This document shows, in pieces, positions 40,449 through 51,600 of a DNA stretch of 64,000 nt; the first letter of the stretch is position 1, and every line of letters begins with the position of its first letter. The notes beneath the pieces were generated by a model, which saw nothing but the letters and a program-made list of their open reading frames with translations, was not told where the DNA came from and did no database searches. The position numbers were made by a program, and so were the translations under genes. The stretch is from Symbiodinium natans (taxonomy: Eukaryota > Sar > Dinophyceae > Suessiales > Symbiodiniaceae), in the NCBI GenBank assembly GCA_905221605.1, contig CAJNDS010002557.1:677001-741000 (forward strand), read 5' to 3'.

Positions 40449-43400
40449 ATGTCCACACGTGATAGCATTGGGAGCAGTGAGTCTAGCGATAGTGATGTGT
40501 TGGGAGTAGGGAATAGATTTCTCGAGGACCAGGTCACTGCGGTCAATCAGAACGTGGCCGCTACCGATAGTCATGTGAGAAGCATAGCCGACGCCGAGAA
40601 CGTGAACTTCATCGACGACGGACGGAATAGTGGAAGGACGGGAATGGAGATGGATAGCAGTGATAATAGAGATCGCCTCGGCCTCAGTTTCTCAGGACCG
40701 CTTACTGTAGACATCAGGTCGAGTGCTGCGAATAATATGTTAGTGTCAGGACCACCCCCAGGACTGACGGATAGAAACTTGGAGATCGTGGCGGCGATGG
40801 ATAGTGTGGGGAGGTCGGGAGGACTGGGCTATGCCGGAATAGCGGACACGTCGGGCACTCAGGGGAGGGACGCAGACGAAGGTTTGCAGGAGTTGCTCGC
40901 AATCCCGTCGATAGCAGATAGAGGGGATGCCGTAATGCAGCTCAGCATGCTTGCAAGCCGTCCTGTAGTGTTTGATCCAGTTATGGGAGCTACAGATTTA
41001 AATGAGTATAGGGCCGGAAGAGGTGAGATAGAAGCGGGAAACGCTAGGACTCCGACGCTTGCTATCGAGGATCTGGCTGGAATAGATGAAAGGATGGAAG
41101 AGGGACCGTTCGTCATCCCCTCCGAGCCTGTGTCCCACGGGACGAATTACGAGTCAACGGGAGGTGCCAAGCGAATCACTGGTTCCAGGTTAGAAATGGC
41201 GATCGAGGACAGAGTGGATAGTCTTGCAGTGTCATCATCGTCAGATCATGATAGGGCGATCAGGAGGAATGATGATGGAATAGATGCGATGATGCCCAGT
41301 GGCGAGCTCGGTGCGGAGGGCGATCGAACGAGAAGTGCGGATAGCGGACATTGGATGGGCAGAGGGAATGGAGATGATCTCGTTCCAGGAGTGTATTCGA
41401 ATAGTGCGACCATGATTGGGAATGTCGGTGCCGATCCTACAGACCTGGTGTTGATAGCTAAGGGATCGTCAGCGGTAGCGCAGAACGTGGTCAGTGAGAG
41501 CGATGATAGAGCACTGTCTGTATTTTCATCTACAGGTCTCTCGGAGGCATCACCAGGCGGGAACGTTGAAGCGTTGAAGGATGTGAGGATGGGTCAGACT
41601 ACGACGATCGGAATAGAGTGGGGATCCCATGGAATCCGGAGTACGCTCGAGGAAACGGGGGTCATCACTGACATGGACTTTGCGAAGTTCTTCACAGATC
41701 AGGGGCCAGGAGAGCCTGGATCAACGCCCATGACGATGCAATCGGATTCGCAGGAACGGTGGAACGCTGGGATATATGGCGCCGAGATCGCAGGGGTAGA
41801 GAAAGACAGGTCACGAAAGATGTCGATGGGGTCGGATAGTGGGCACTCAGGTGGTCGATCTACATCATTGAAGAGGGATAGCCCGGGTGGATCGGAAAGT
41901 GGAGTTGGTACCACCAGCAAGATAGGCAAGATGGATGAGGGACTGCGTAAGCAACGAGCGGAGCAGGCCGTTAAGGAGATGAACCAGATAGCCGAGAGCG
42001 TCCCCGCAGCGAAGAAGTCGAAGTCGACAGAAATTGGGGGACCGATCCATCAGGCAGGAATGATCACCCCGGATCAGGGTAGCGAAGGATGGGGCAATCG
42101 ATCCCCGGCTCCACGATCTCCTGGGATAGGTGGGCAGTACGAGCATTTCGGGATCGATACTCCTCCTGAAGGACGAGGCAGGAACGACGAGATGAGGGCA
42201 ACATCATCCCCACCCAGGCGGGCAAAGATGAGAGCTCCTGCTGATCCGGACAAGTCGTCGTTGGGAGAGATAGATGGCAGGATAGATGACTTGCAGACGG
42301 TGGTTGTGGACACGCAGACCGACGTAGCCAAGCTTAAGGTGGCAAGCGAATGTGCAAGTGCAATTGCTAATAGCTCAGCGGAAAAGGCGGACGTCGTGAG
42401 CAAGAGATTGGTGGAATGCGAGGAGGAGGTGAAGCACTGGAAAGGTTGGATAGAATCGCAGCAGATAGATACCAAGACAACACTGTCGCAGGAGCTGAAA
42501 GAGATGAGTCGGATCATGGACGGGAGCGTCAGCGAGGATAGGATGGATGATGCAATGGCTCCGCAACTGACCGAGGGAGCAATGCAGCTCGCGCGGAGAA
42601 TGAGACGGCAGGTTGAAAACGTGAAGGTGCTCAAGACCTCTGTTACGACTAGATTGAAGGGAGTGGAGGAGCGATTGTCCACAGCGGAGCATTCAGCGGA
42701 CATAGCCAAACAGAGTACCGGGACGAAGATCACCACGTTAGAAACAGGATTGAACGAGGTGAGACGTGGCATAGGTGTAGTCTTCTCGAGCATGCAAATG
42801 CGACACGAGAATGGAACATGGAAGAACGAGAGACTGGATAAAGTAGAGACGGTTTTGAATAGACAGTGGGACCAGATCAAAATAGCGGGCGAGGAACTAA
42901 GGAAGCTGAAGTCCAAGGGGAGCCAGAAAGCCGGAACAGATACGGCATCGTCGTCACATTGCAACAGCCAAGGAAAAAGTCCTGGATGCGGATGCAGAGA
43001 ACCTGGCGAGGGTCACGGCACGTGCATAGATGGGGCAGTGCGGGGCGAAACCAAGAAGCTGAGTGAAGTGGTTCTGGCGCAGAAGGAACACATAATGACC
43101 GTCGCGAGAGAGGTGGTAAAGAACCGCAAAAGCGTGGCTGAGATTGTGGCGAACATGACAAAGGTTCACAAGACTTGCGAGAATGTCGCTGCAAGGACCG
43201 ATCGGATGGATGAGAAGAGAAACGGAGAACAGGCCTGGGTGAAGGATACCGTGCGAAAGATGGAAAAGACAATGGAATCAATGTCGAGCCGTATGATAGA
43301 TGAGCAGAAGAGAGTCACCGGCGAATTTATCCTTGTCAATGCTCGAATTGATGAGAGCGCACGGAACGAAGGGGTAGGCAAGATGCGAGGAAACAGCGCG

Positions 43401-45572
43401 GAGATAGGAAAGCCACCGGCCATGTCACGCGGACGAGATAGTCACGGTGGGAGTGGGGGAGCCGACGGAAGAGCCAGGAGCGACAACGCCCGAGGGATAG
43501 AGGCTTCGAGGCCGGAGTTGGCAGGTCCTGTGGTAGATCGAAGGATTGAGAGTAGATGCATTGTGTTAGAACAGCAGGTGACCAAGATCACTAGTCAATT
43601 GCAGGGGTTGACCACTGTGAATGAGCGGATCGTAAGGGAGAACGCTAGCCTGCTCAGTGAGATAGAAAGCATGAAGGGGGAGAACAAAGGAGTGACAGAA
43701 TCGGTAGCGCGGATGATCCGGGATAATAGAGATGAGGTATCTAAAATGAGAGCGGATCTCGATCTTCGTAGTAGAGAAATGATTGAACTCAAAGAGAAGA
43801 ACGAGCAGTTGGAGGCAACGGTACGAGAGTATGAGCGGAGACTGGAGCAGGTGAAACGAAACGATAGCATTAAAGCAGAGCTGGATAGCATGTGGAATAG
43901 AATCGGTGAGATCGCCAAGCAGAGCTCCGAGTACGCTATGCCGGCGCCGGCTGCGGGAGGTGCTTCGAACGCTGGCTCCGCAAGACCAAGTGCCGGTGCC
44001 ACGCCTGCGCCAAGTTCGTTTGGGGATAGAAGAGAGCATGGAAGAAAGGATAGACAAGGAGATGGAGGTCTGTTGGGGGAAGAGACTAGGATTAGAAGGT
44101 GCCCCGTATGTGTTAGACAAGCAGAAATGATGATTGCATGCCATGGCTGCGGAAGAGAAGTGTGTGGTAATTGTTATGAGTACCATGATGACGTGTGCAT
44201 GCTGTGTTCCACTGATAGAAGGGGATGCGATGCCGGAGGGTATGCAGGGACAGGACTTCCGAGGCCGCAGAGCGGACGAGATCATGAGGGGGATGATGCC
44301 AGGTTCAGAAATCCGGTAGGCGGAGGGTATAACAAGTTCAAGGACACCAGAGGGATGGAGAAATGCAACGAGATATCGATAGCGAAGGAGCCATCATCAG
44401 GGGAAGTAGGACTGTGGCTGGGCGATGTTGCACACACTGCGAAGGCTGCGTATCTGTATGACGGGGACTATGCATACACGCAGGTATTGAGGGTACGCGA
44501 AAGGAGCGAAGCGATGATAGACATGGAACTCAAGTATCCTGCGTTGGAGAACCAGCTTTTTAGCGGATTAAAGAGAGCAATAAAGTCAGAGTCATTGTCG
44601 GCGAAGGTGAAGATGGAGATGTACAAGACTCAGCAAGTGGGGGATGGAAAGCCGATGACGGCCATGAGATTGCTTACGCTGATAGTAAAGCATGTTGAGA
44701 TCCCGATTGCAAAAGAGAGTCAGGTGCTGTACGATGGCCTGAGTAGCACGAAGGTGATGAGTTTCCCGGGGAAGCCCGAAGAGGAGGCACTGGAGGAGTT
44801 CATGACTAGATGGGATCTAGCGCACACGAACCTTATAGGACTGAAAGGCAATACCTGGAGCGAGCAACAGCTGGGATGGATGTTGCATTCGAAAGTGCAG
44901 AGAGTTCAGGTGCTGAACCACGATATTGAGGCATGGAGACTGCTTCCTGACGAGGCCAAGACTCATACCTGGTTGCGAAAGAGAATCAAGGATAGACTGG
45001 AGATGTGGAGAGCGGACAAGAACATAGACGAAGCATCAATGCGGGTGAGTCGACAGGCATTCACGAGTGGGTACGCTGCGATGCCGGCTCAGCAGGGATC
45101 ATATAGAGCACCGGTGAATAGAAGAAGCGCATACGCCGATGATAGACCGAGGAGTTCATCGCCCGCAGGGGGAAATAGCTACGGAAGAGGGATATCTGTG
45201 GGAAGAGGCAGGGACGGACTTTCGCAGGCGGGGAGAGCCGATGACCCGAAGAATAGATATGGATCCAAGTCGCCGTTTGGAAAAAGAGGGGTCTGCTACC
45301 CCTATACGCGTGGAACTTGCCCGATGACTGCGGCGGACTGCAAGCATTCGCACGATATTTATCTGTATAGTCAGGCGGAAGAGGTCCTCAAGAAGGCGGG
45401 ATACTGCTTTGAGCATTTTCGGTACGGCAGCTGCAGAAACGACAAGTGTAAAATGCTCCATGAGGCTATCCCGAATAGCATCAGGGAGGCTTTTGAAACG
45501 GTAGAGATAGAGCAGAAGGAGACGAGGCCATCGAGCCCACATGCTGATGGTGAAGGGCCAAGTTTTCGCTAG
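40449..45572 (+). CDS. ORF1, Gag-like protein with coiled coils, treble-clef zinc cluster and CCCH fingers (1,707 aa)
   Basis: The start is the first ATG in the frame (MSTRDSIGSS, after gctgcagca). Residues 1-600 are Ser/Gly/Asp-rich and probably disordered. About 605-965 and 1,030-1,150 are charged heptad-like coiled coils (for example K-E-K-N-E-Q-L-E-A-T-V-R-E-Y-E). An eight-cysteine cluster at 1218-1253, C-x2-C-x9-C-x2-C-x4-C-x2-C-x7-C-x2-C, resembles a FYVE/RING-like treble clef. Residues 1,320-1,527 (W-L-G-D-V at the start, L-E-E-F-M-T-R-W, H-T-W-L-R-K-R-I) fit a copia-type Gag core, inferred from position and composition. A CCCH finger C-x7-C-x6-C-x3-H starts at C1616 and a second, C-x8-C-x4-C-x3-H, at C1653; they occupy the place of the usual CCHC nucleic-acid-binding knuckle. 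Presumed role: RNA packaging in a virus-like particle. Length is several times that of usual copia Gag. The ORF2 frame overlaps its last 19 nt. Confidence 0.85.
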   Translation: MSTRDSIGSSESSDSDVLGVGNRFLEDQVTAVNQNVAATDSHVRSIADAENVNFIDDGRNSGRTGMEMDSSDNRDRLGLSFSGPLTVDIRSSAANNMLVSGPPPGLTDRNLEIVAAMDSVGRSGGLGYAGIADTSGTQGRDADEGLQELLAIPSIADRGDAVMQLSMLASRPVVFDPVMGATDLNEYRAGRGEIEAGNARTPTLAIEDLAGIDERMEEGPFVIPSEPVSHGTNYESTGGAKRITGSRLEMAIEDRVDSLAVSSSSDHDRAIRRNDDGIDAMMPSGELGAEGDRTRSADSGHWMGRGNGDDLVPGVYSNSATMIGNVGADPTDLVLIAKGSSAVAQNVVSESDDRALSVFSSTGLSEASPGGNVEALKDVRMGQTTTIGIEWGSHGIRSTLEETGVITDMDFAKFFTDQGPGEPGSTPMTMQSDSQERWNAGIYGAEIAGVEKDRSRKMSMGSDSGHSGGRSTSLKRDSPGGSESGVGTTSKIGKMDEGLRKQRAEQAVKEMNQIAESVPAAKKSKSTEIGGPIHQAGMITPDQGSEGWGNRSPAPRSPGIGGQYEHFGIDTPPEGRGRNDEMRATSSPPRRAKMRAPADPDKSSLGEIDGRIDDLQTVVVDTQTDVAKLKVASECASAIANSSAEKADVVSKRLVECEEEVKHWKGWIESQQIDTKTTLSQELKEMSRIMDGSVSEDRMDDAMAPQLTEGAMQLARRMRRQVENVKVLKTSVTTRLKGVEERLSTAEHSADIAKQSTGTKITTLETGLNEVRRGIGVVFSSMQMRHENGTWKNERLDKVETVLNRQWDQIKIAGEELRKLKSKGSQKAGTDTASSSHCNSQGKSPGCGCREPGEGHGTCIDGAVRGETKKLSEVVLAQKEHIMTVAREVVKNRKSVAEIVANMTKVHKTCENVAARTDRMDEKRNGEQAWVKDTVRKMEKTMESMSSRMIDEQKRVTGEFILVNARIDESARNEGVGKMRGNSAEIGKPPAMSRGRDSHGGSGGADGRARSDNARGIEASRPELAGPVVDRRIESRCIVLEQQVTKITSQLQGLTTVNERIVRENASLLSEIESMKGENKGVTESVARMIRDNRDEVSKMRADLDLRSREMIELKEKNEQLEATVREYERRLEQVKRNDSIKAELDSMWNRIGEIAKQSSEYAMPAPAAGGASNAGSARPSAGATPAPSSFGDRREHGRKDRQGDGGLLGEETRIRRCPVCVRQAEMMIACHGCGREVCGNCYEYHDDVCMLCSTDRRGCDAGGYAGTGLPRPQSGRDHEGDDARFRNPVGGGYNKFKDTRGMEKCNEISIAKEPSSGEVGLWLGDVAHTAKAAYLYDGDYAYTQVLRVRERSEAMIDMELKYPALENQLFSGLKRAIKSESLSAKVKMEMYKTQQVGDGKPMTAMRLLTLIVKHVEIPIAKESQVLYDGLSSTKVMSFPGKPEEEALEEFMTRWDLAHTNLIGLKGNTWSEQQLGWMLHSKVQRVQVLNHDIEAWRLLPDEAKTHTWLRKRIKDRLEMWRADKNIDEASMRVSRQAFTSGYAAMPAQQGSYRAPVNRRSAYADDRPRSSSPAGGNSYGRGISVGRGRDGLSQAGRADDPKNRYGSKSPFGKRGVCYPYTRGTCPMTAADCKHSHDIYLYSQAEEVLKKAGYCFEHFRYGSCRNDKCKMLHEAIPNSIREAFETVEIEQKETRPSSPHADGEGPSFR
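43530..43910 (+). other. ORF1 second coiled coil
   Basis: About 125 residues rich in E, R, K, Q and spaced L/I/V directly before the Pro/Ala/Ser-rich hinge and zinc cluster. Likely self-assembly region, inferred from composition only. Confidence 0.6.
44100..44220 (+). other. ORF1 treble-clef-like zinc cluster
   Basis: Cysteine pairs 1218/1221, 1231/1234, 1239/1242 and 1250/1253. The middle part (A-C-H-G-C-G-R-E-V-C-G-N-C) parallels the H-x-C-x2-C-G-x3-C-x2-C pattern of FYVE fingers, but spacing is shorter and the basic lipid-binding motif is not complete, so phosphoinositide binding is not claimed. Confidence 0.6.
45294..45455 (+). other. ORF1 tandem CCCH zinc fingers
   Basis: CYPYTRGTCPMTAADCKHSH and CFEHFRYGSCRNDKCKMLH, 37 residues apart. 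CCCH fingers typically bind single-stranded RNA. Confidence 0.8.
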
Positions 45573-45632
45573 GGGCGGGCCGAAACCCACAGGCCAGTGA
45601 GGATAGCCAGGTATATGCGGCCATGCCTGTGG
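45554..45632 (+). promoter_or_regulatory. ORF1/ORF2 junction: 19-nt frame overlap, T4 run and hairpin
   Basis: The ORF2 frame is open from 45,554, so it overlaps the end of ORF1 (TAG at 45,570) by 19 nt in the -1 register. The overlap contains AGTTTTCGC, where a TTT codon can re-pair at -1 on TTT. The first ORF2 ATG is at 45,623, 50 nt after the ORF1 stop. CCACAGGC (45,587-45,594) and GCCTGTGG (45,625-45,632) form a perfect 8-bp inverted repeat spanning that ATG. Translation could use -1 slippage, reinitiation or a separate trans-spliced mRNA; the sequence does not decide. Confidence 0.5.
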
Positions 45633-48600
45633 TACGACAAGGGGATGATGGCGCCGAAGGCACGCATAGGGGAATACTGGTGACAACGACAGGCAGGGAG
45701 CGAGTGAAGAAGGGTAATAGGCGAGTCAAGGGGTTGGGCTCCGAAGAGACGGGGATAGCAGGGCTGGATATATGCTATTGGAAAGGACACACAGCTGATA
45801 AGATGGTACGAAAATGCAAAAACGTACACAAGAAGGGGTATGTACATGATGTGAAACGATATCCCGTGATTGAAGAGGCAAAGGCGAGGCTACGAGGAAT
45901 ATCCCTAGCCGAAGAGGTCGTGCTGGACATACTTGCCGGGGAGCAAGGCGAGGAAGGTAGGGATGCATCAAGACTGGCTGATAGGATAGTGGAGGAATGC
46001 AGGAGAATAGGTATAGTCGACGAGAGATTCCGCGTGGATAGTCGAGAGGTTAGTCAACCGGCGGCGTCTGCACAACATTGCTTGCCCCCGGTAATGAGAC
46101 GATGGATGATAGACTCGGGGTGCGCTATGGATCTAATAGCAGAAGCAGACCTCACCCAGGATGAAAAAGATATGGCCATTGAGGCGAAGAAAGTGAGGTT
46201 CAACACTGCCAACGGTAACACCACGTCAAAGCAAGAGATATGCATGGATATACAAGGGATGCCTGAGACGATGAGGATTAGAATGCTCGAGAGTACTCCC
46301 GCTGTTCTATCGATGGGGAGGAGATGTATGAAAATGGGATATTCATTTCATTGGCTGGCGGGTGCAAACCCCGTGTTCGTCAAGCCTGATTCGAGCTTGA
46401 TAGTGCTAAAAGTCATCGGGGATATCCCATACATGGTGGATAGAATGTCAACGGTTGTTAACGAAAGTGAGCGTAATGACTATCACATCTATCCTGCTAT
46501 GCCAGCGCCTCTTGCGATTGAACTGCCCGTGCGAGGAAATTCCAGTCCGAGGAGGCTTGAAGAGAAACAGGATGAATGTAGCCCCAAAAGCGTGAACTCG
46601 GACATGGATAGAGACACCGAGGAGGAACCGATAGGAAAGGCCACCAACGACGACGGGAGGCTACTAGACAAGTGGATGTTAACGGGTAATAAAGCGGTGT
46701 GTTTCCACAACGAGCCAAGAACGAAGACCTGCGATCCATGGTTTGAAACACTGAAATTCCCAGAGATACATGCACTTGTGCCGCGATTCGCCGAGAGATG
46801 TAGATCCAAACGTGTGTACAAAGATGGCAAAACCGTGGCGGAATGGATAGACTGGGTGGACAAGTGCAGTGAGGGAGAGAATAGAGACGCGGAAGAGGAC
46901 TTATGGACAGGCAAGACCATGTTCAAGATAGAAGGGCTCACATTCGAAGGAGCGGATGCAGGAGAAGCGGTGCAGAGCGATAGCGCGAAGGTGAGAAAAC
47001 ATATCTTGAATAGAATGGCTGCGGATGAAGACGCGGGGCTAGATGACCTGACGATGATGCTGGACAAGAATATCGGTACCGGTGGCGAGGCAGAGACGCT
47101 AGTCGAGATAGCAAGGTGTTTATGGCCACTTGCTCCTCAAGAGATACTTGACGGCGGAAAGGCACATAAGCCCCAGGGAGAAACGAGACCTGAAATCATG
47201 AAGATAAGGAAAGCGATTGAAGGGAGCAGAAGGGTTATTGTGCACATTTGTTGTGGAAAGTCAAGGGGAAAGTTTGACGACATCGCAAGCGAACTGGGAA
47301 TGAGTGTGATAGATATCGATATGGAGGAAGACGTGCTGCGATCTGATACATGGTGGTGGCTAGTGAAGCTGGCCACGACCAATTTGGTTTTTTGCTGGCT
47401 AGCCGGACCGCCTTGCAGAACGAGGTCCGTGATGAGATACAGAAGGCCTGGTCCGATTCCGCTTAGGTCGAGGAACGGACCGGAGAGGTGGGGATACTCA
47501 TTTATCAGTTGGGCACAGAAGCAGGAATGCCGGGACGACGATATCATCATACTGCGCGTGTGCATGCTTGTGGTGATAGGAAAGGCACGTCACCGACGAT
47601 TGAGAGCCCCAACGATGTGTCTCATTGAGCAGCCCCAGGACCCCGAGACGTATTGGGATGATACGCCAGAGGGAGGATACGCATCATTGTGGGCGACAGA
47701 AGAATGGGATAGGACGAGTGCCATCCTAGGAACGAAGCTGTTCAGTTTTGATCAGGGACCGATGGGACACTCTAGGAAAAAGCCGACAACGATAGCGACT
47801 GACGCAGAATTGATAGGATGGGCGGTCAATCTTAGAGGACCAGGGACTGGAGCGGCGAATGATAGCAGTAATAGAAGCAAGGGCGAGATGAGCGAATCGC
47901 AGAACTGGGCGGAGTGGGCACCGGGATTAGTGCGAGCCATTAAGGAGACTATGCGTAAGCACCACCGAGTATCATCAGTGGCCGAAAAGGGGATGGACGA
48001 GAGGAATAGGGAGACAACGATAGAACAAGATGATAGTGATGGTCGACTGAGAACGACGTTCTACTGCGCCGCGTGTAAGGCTGATTCATCCGGGGTATGC
48101 GGGTTTTGTGAAAGAGCTTTAAGTCCTGAGCAGATTGAGGCGGGACAAAGCGCACGCAATATGACGGATGTGGAGTTTCAGCTCGTCTGCGGAATGAAGA
48201 AGAATCCGGATGACGACCTAAGGATCGCGGAGCAAGTCGTCGCTGTACCCGGCGAAGAAGAAAGCACCGAAAACGAAGGCGAATTGGATGTTGATATAGA
48301 TTTGCCCGGAATAGCCGACGAAGAACAGGCCAGAAGAGGAGTGGGAGAGCCTCAGAAGGATGATAGCGCCGGTGGCATGGGAGAGGTGGAACAAACAGAG
48401 GCAGAAGTCGGACCTGCAGATCAAGTTCGAGTTGCGGATAGACTTGGCGAAGGGATAGGGTCGAGCAAAGCTGTGAGCATCCGGAGAGCAAGATACTCAC
48501 CGGAGTATGCAAAATCGGCGGAACATTTGCTCACGCATCTCCCAAAGAACATGCACTGCGTTGCCTGTCGACAAGGCAAAGCAATAAACGTTCCCTTCAA

Positions 48601-51600
48601 CAGGGGCGAAGGCATCACCGACAAGGGTGCCGAGAAGTTCGGGGAGAGGGTCACTGCTGACACGATAGTTCTTCGCAGCAACAAAGACAAGGGAATCCGC
48701 GGAGAAAATAATGCAATCGTGATGTTCGACTTCAAGACACAGTGGATACACTGCACGCCCGTAAAGTCCAGGGGAACGGATGAGTTTGTGCGAGCTATCA
48801 ATGAGTTCCGAGGCCCAGATATGGTAGTGCATTTATACGCAGACGGAGCCGGTGAATTCTCAAAAGCCTGCGACGTCATAGGAACTTGCAGGGCGACTTC
48901 TACACCCGGATTACCCCGAACGAATAGCATAGCGGAGCTCAAGGTCAAAGAAGTAATCTACGGTGGCAGAGTATTGCTGAGACAAGCAGGACTAGAACCG
49001 AAGTGGTGGCCGTACGCTGTGCAGACGTTCTGCTTCCATAGGAACGTACAACAAGTGGACGGGGTAAGCCCGTACGGGAAAAGACATGGCAACGAGCAAG
49101 ACAAAGTGAAACTGATTCCTTTCGGGGCACTTGTTAACTACCTCCCCATTGCCGAAAAGCCTAGAAAAGCTGGCAAAGAGGACGCGGCCCTGCTCGAACG
49201 GGGGGATCCTGAAAATGACGCTCTTGAGATTCTCGGAGCTGATGAAGATGTTTCGAGCATGGCCTTGCCCTCTGAAACGAAGGAAACCAAAGAACAACGC
49301 TCGCAAAGGGAGGAAGAGCTGAGAGAGATCGATAGACGTGCGCTCGATATGGTCATGACGCAGGACTTTGATGTGCAGCATGCAAAGGACATCATCCTGA
49401 AGTTCACTTCGATAGAAAAAGGAATAGCGAAGAATTCGCGAAGCATGGCCACCGGTAGAGGGTTCATAGTCCTGGGGCTGTATGCGTACGGAGGAAAGGT
49501 TGGCATTACGAATAGTGCCAAAGAATATCCGGGGATAGCCATGGTGTGCTGCGAGCTGATAGCAAAATGTTTCCCAGAAGCTACTTTTACAACGGTGATT
49601 GTGTCTGTCGGAACCAGGATGGGGCCTCACAAGGACAAGTTTAACGAGAGCCAGACGTACAACTTTGTTGTGCCGGTAAGCGAGAGGGCGGGTGAAGCTA
49701 TGATCTGGACAGAAGAGGAACAGTGTGAGAATGAGAGTGGCGACGCCGCCGGGATAAAGAAAGAGGTGCTTCCGGGAAAATGGATATGGGGAAGGACTCG
49801 GAAGGTTGATAGTGGGCTAAAGTTCAATCCAAGAGTTTGGCATGCTACCGAAGATGCCTTGGCGCCGGAGGATAGAGTGATAGCGGTGGGATATACCCTG
49901 GCAGCGGGTAAAAAGGCATCTGTGGACGACAAGTGGAAGTTGATGAGGCTGGGCTTCAGATTGGATGAGCACTTTGCGACATTAGCGGATGGCTTATGCC
50001 AGGCAGCGTGTGCAGACAACGGTGGGGATGGGGAAGAATATGTAGATCACGACGCCGAGGAAGAGCAAGCGTATGCCATGGCATCCAAGGCAAAGTTCGA
50101 CACTCCGACATCACCCGGATTGTTCCTAGGTTACGCGCTCCAACCAGGGGGTGTTCCGAGCGGAGACTATATAGTGGTTGAGCTGGCGCACCTGTATCAC
50201 GGATGGACGGTACCGTCGATACACCGCGTGAAGAGGATAGTACTTGACGAGGAGATGCCCAACTACTTCCCGATGCAAGCTGTGGCTGATAGGAAGTCGA
50301 GAATCATGACAGCGACTCGAGCTGATGCCCTGGCCAGATTGGAACTGGAGAGAGAGGGGCAGCAAGGAGAGGAGACGGAGGAAATCTTCGCAGAGGAGAG
50401 AAGGGTACGAAACGATGTGATGAGACAAATTAAGTGCGACGATCAGCATCTTCAAAACGGGGATTTCTGGGAACATGATGAGATAGACCATTCGTGGACG
50501 CTTCATCACATCTTACCCCGTAAGGAGCTGTGTACCCCAGGCGAGGAGGTCAAAGGTACAGGTGGCCCCGGGGATAGAGAGCTGGGTCCAAGGAGGCGAA
50601 CGTGGATAGTGTACGCCGATGGTACATCGGAGGTACTGGATGAGGATAGAATGAAGGGCAAGAAGAAGGTCACCAAGAAATGGACGGGGTGCACTACGTT
50701 CTGGGAAAAGGGGGAGCCTGAGGGAGAGATAGAGGATGAAGCCAAGGAGCGGGCGCGGGGAGAGAAGGCGACGGGTATACGGGGGGTGGGTTTAGACTAC
50801 GAACAGGACATGCCCAGGATAGAACGGCCGTACGCGAGATCTCACAAACCCAACTCCATTTCGTCGGCAGAGTGGAATAGGATGAGTCAGGGACAGCGAC
50901 TGCGCTTTATAGAGGGAGACAAAGAGAGGATCATCAGAGGAGAGAGGCCTCCCTCTGCCGTTCGAGGGCAAGAGGGAATAGGACCGCGTCCCGCAGAAAT
51001 TGGAGTTCGAGAATGGAGGGAGAAAATCACCGACCATGGCCAGGACTTCTCACCGCAGGAGTACCGATGGGATTCTCCATCGGGAATGCCTGAGGGTGGC
51101 CGAGTGTGGGCAGTAAGAAACAATCGCGCCACATCCTACCGATTCTATGGCGGAAGGGACAAAAGACGGCTCGAGCTCTGGTGGAGGGTCACTCGAAGCG
51201 CCAATACTGGAGAGGTCTTAGAATCCATTGAATATGACTCATGCATACAGGCGGAGATGATGCGCAATAGAGGGAGATACCGATTCGTTGTGCCCAGGGA
51301 CATCATCACGGAGTTCTGGTACATCCCCGACGGAGGAGAAGACCGACGAATCAGGGATAGAGGAGAACCAGCAGAACCTGCCGCACCGGCATCCAGGATG
51401 GGAGATACTGAGGAGGTTGCGAAAACCATCAATCAATTGTGCAGCACAGCTGGAATAGCGCGAACGCCGTCCGACAACATCATTGGGGAAATAATGAGGG
51501 AGTTGGGCGAGCAGCCTAAAGTGCAGGTCATGGGGGTCGGAATAGAAGAAATAGGGGATAACGGAGGTGAGAGCGTATCTTGGATATCGGGGGAAGGATG

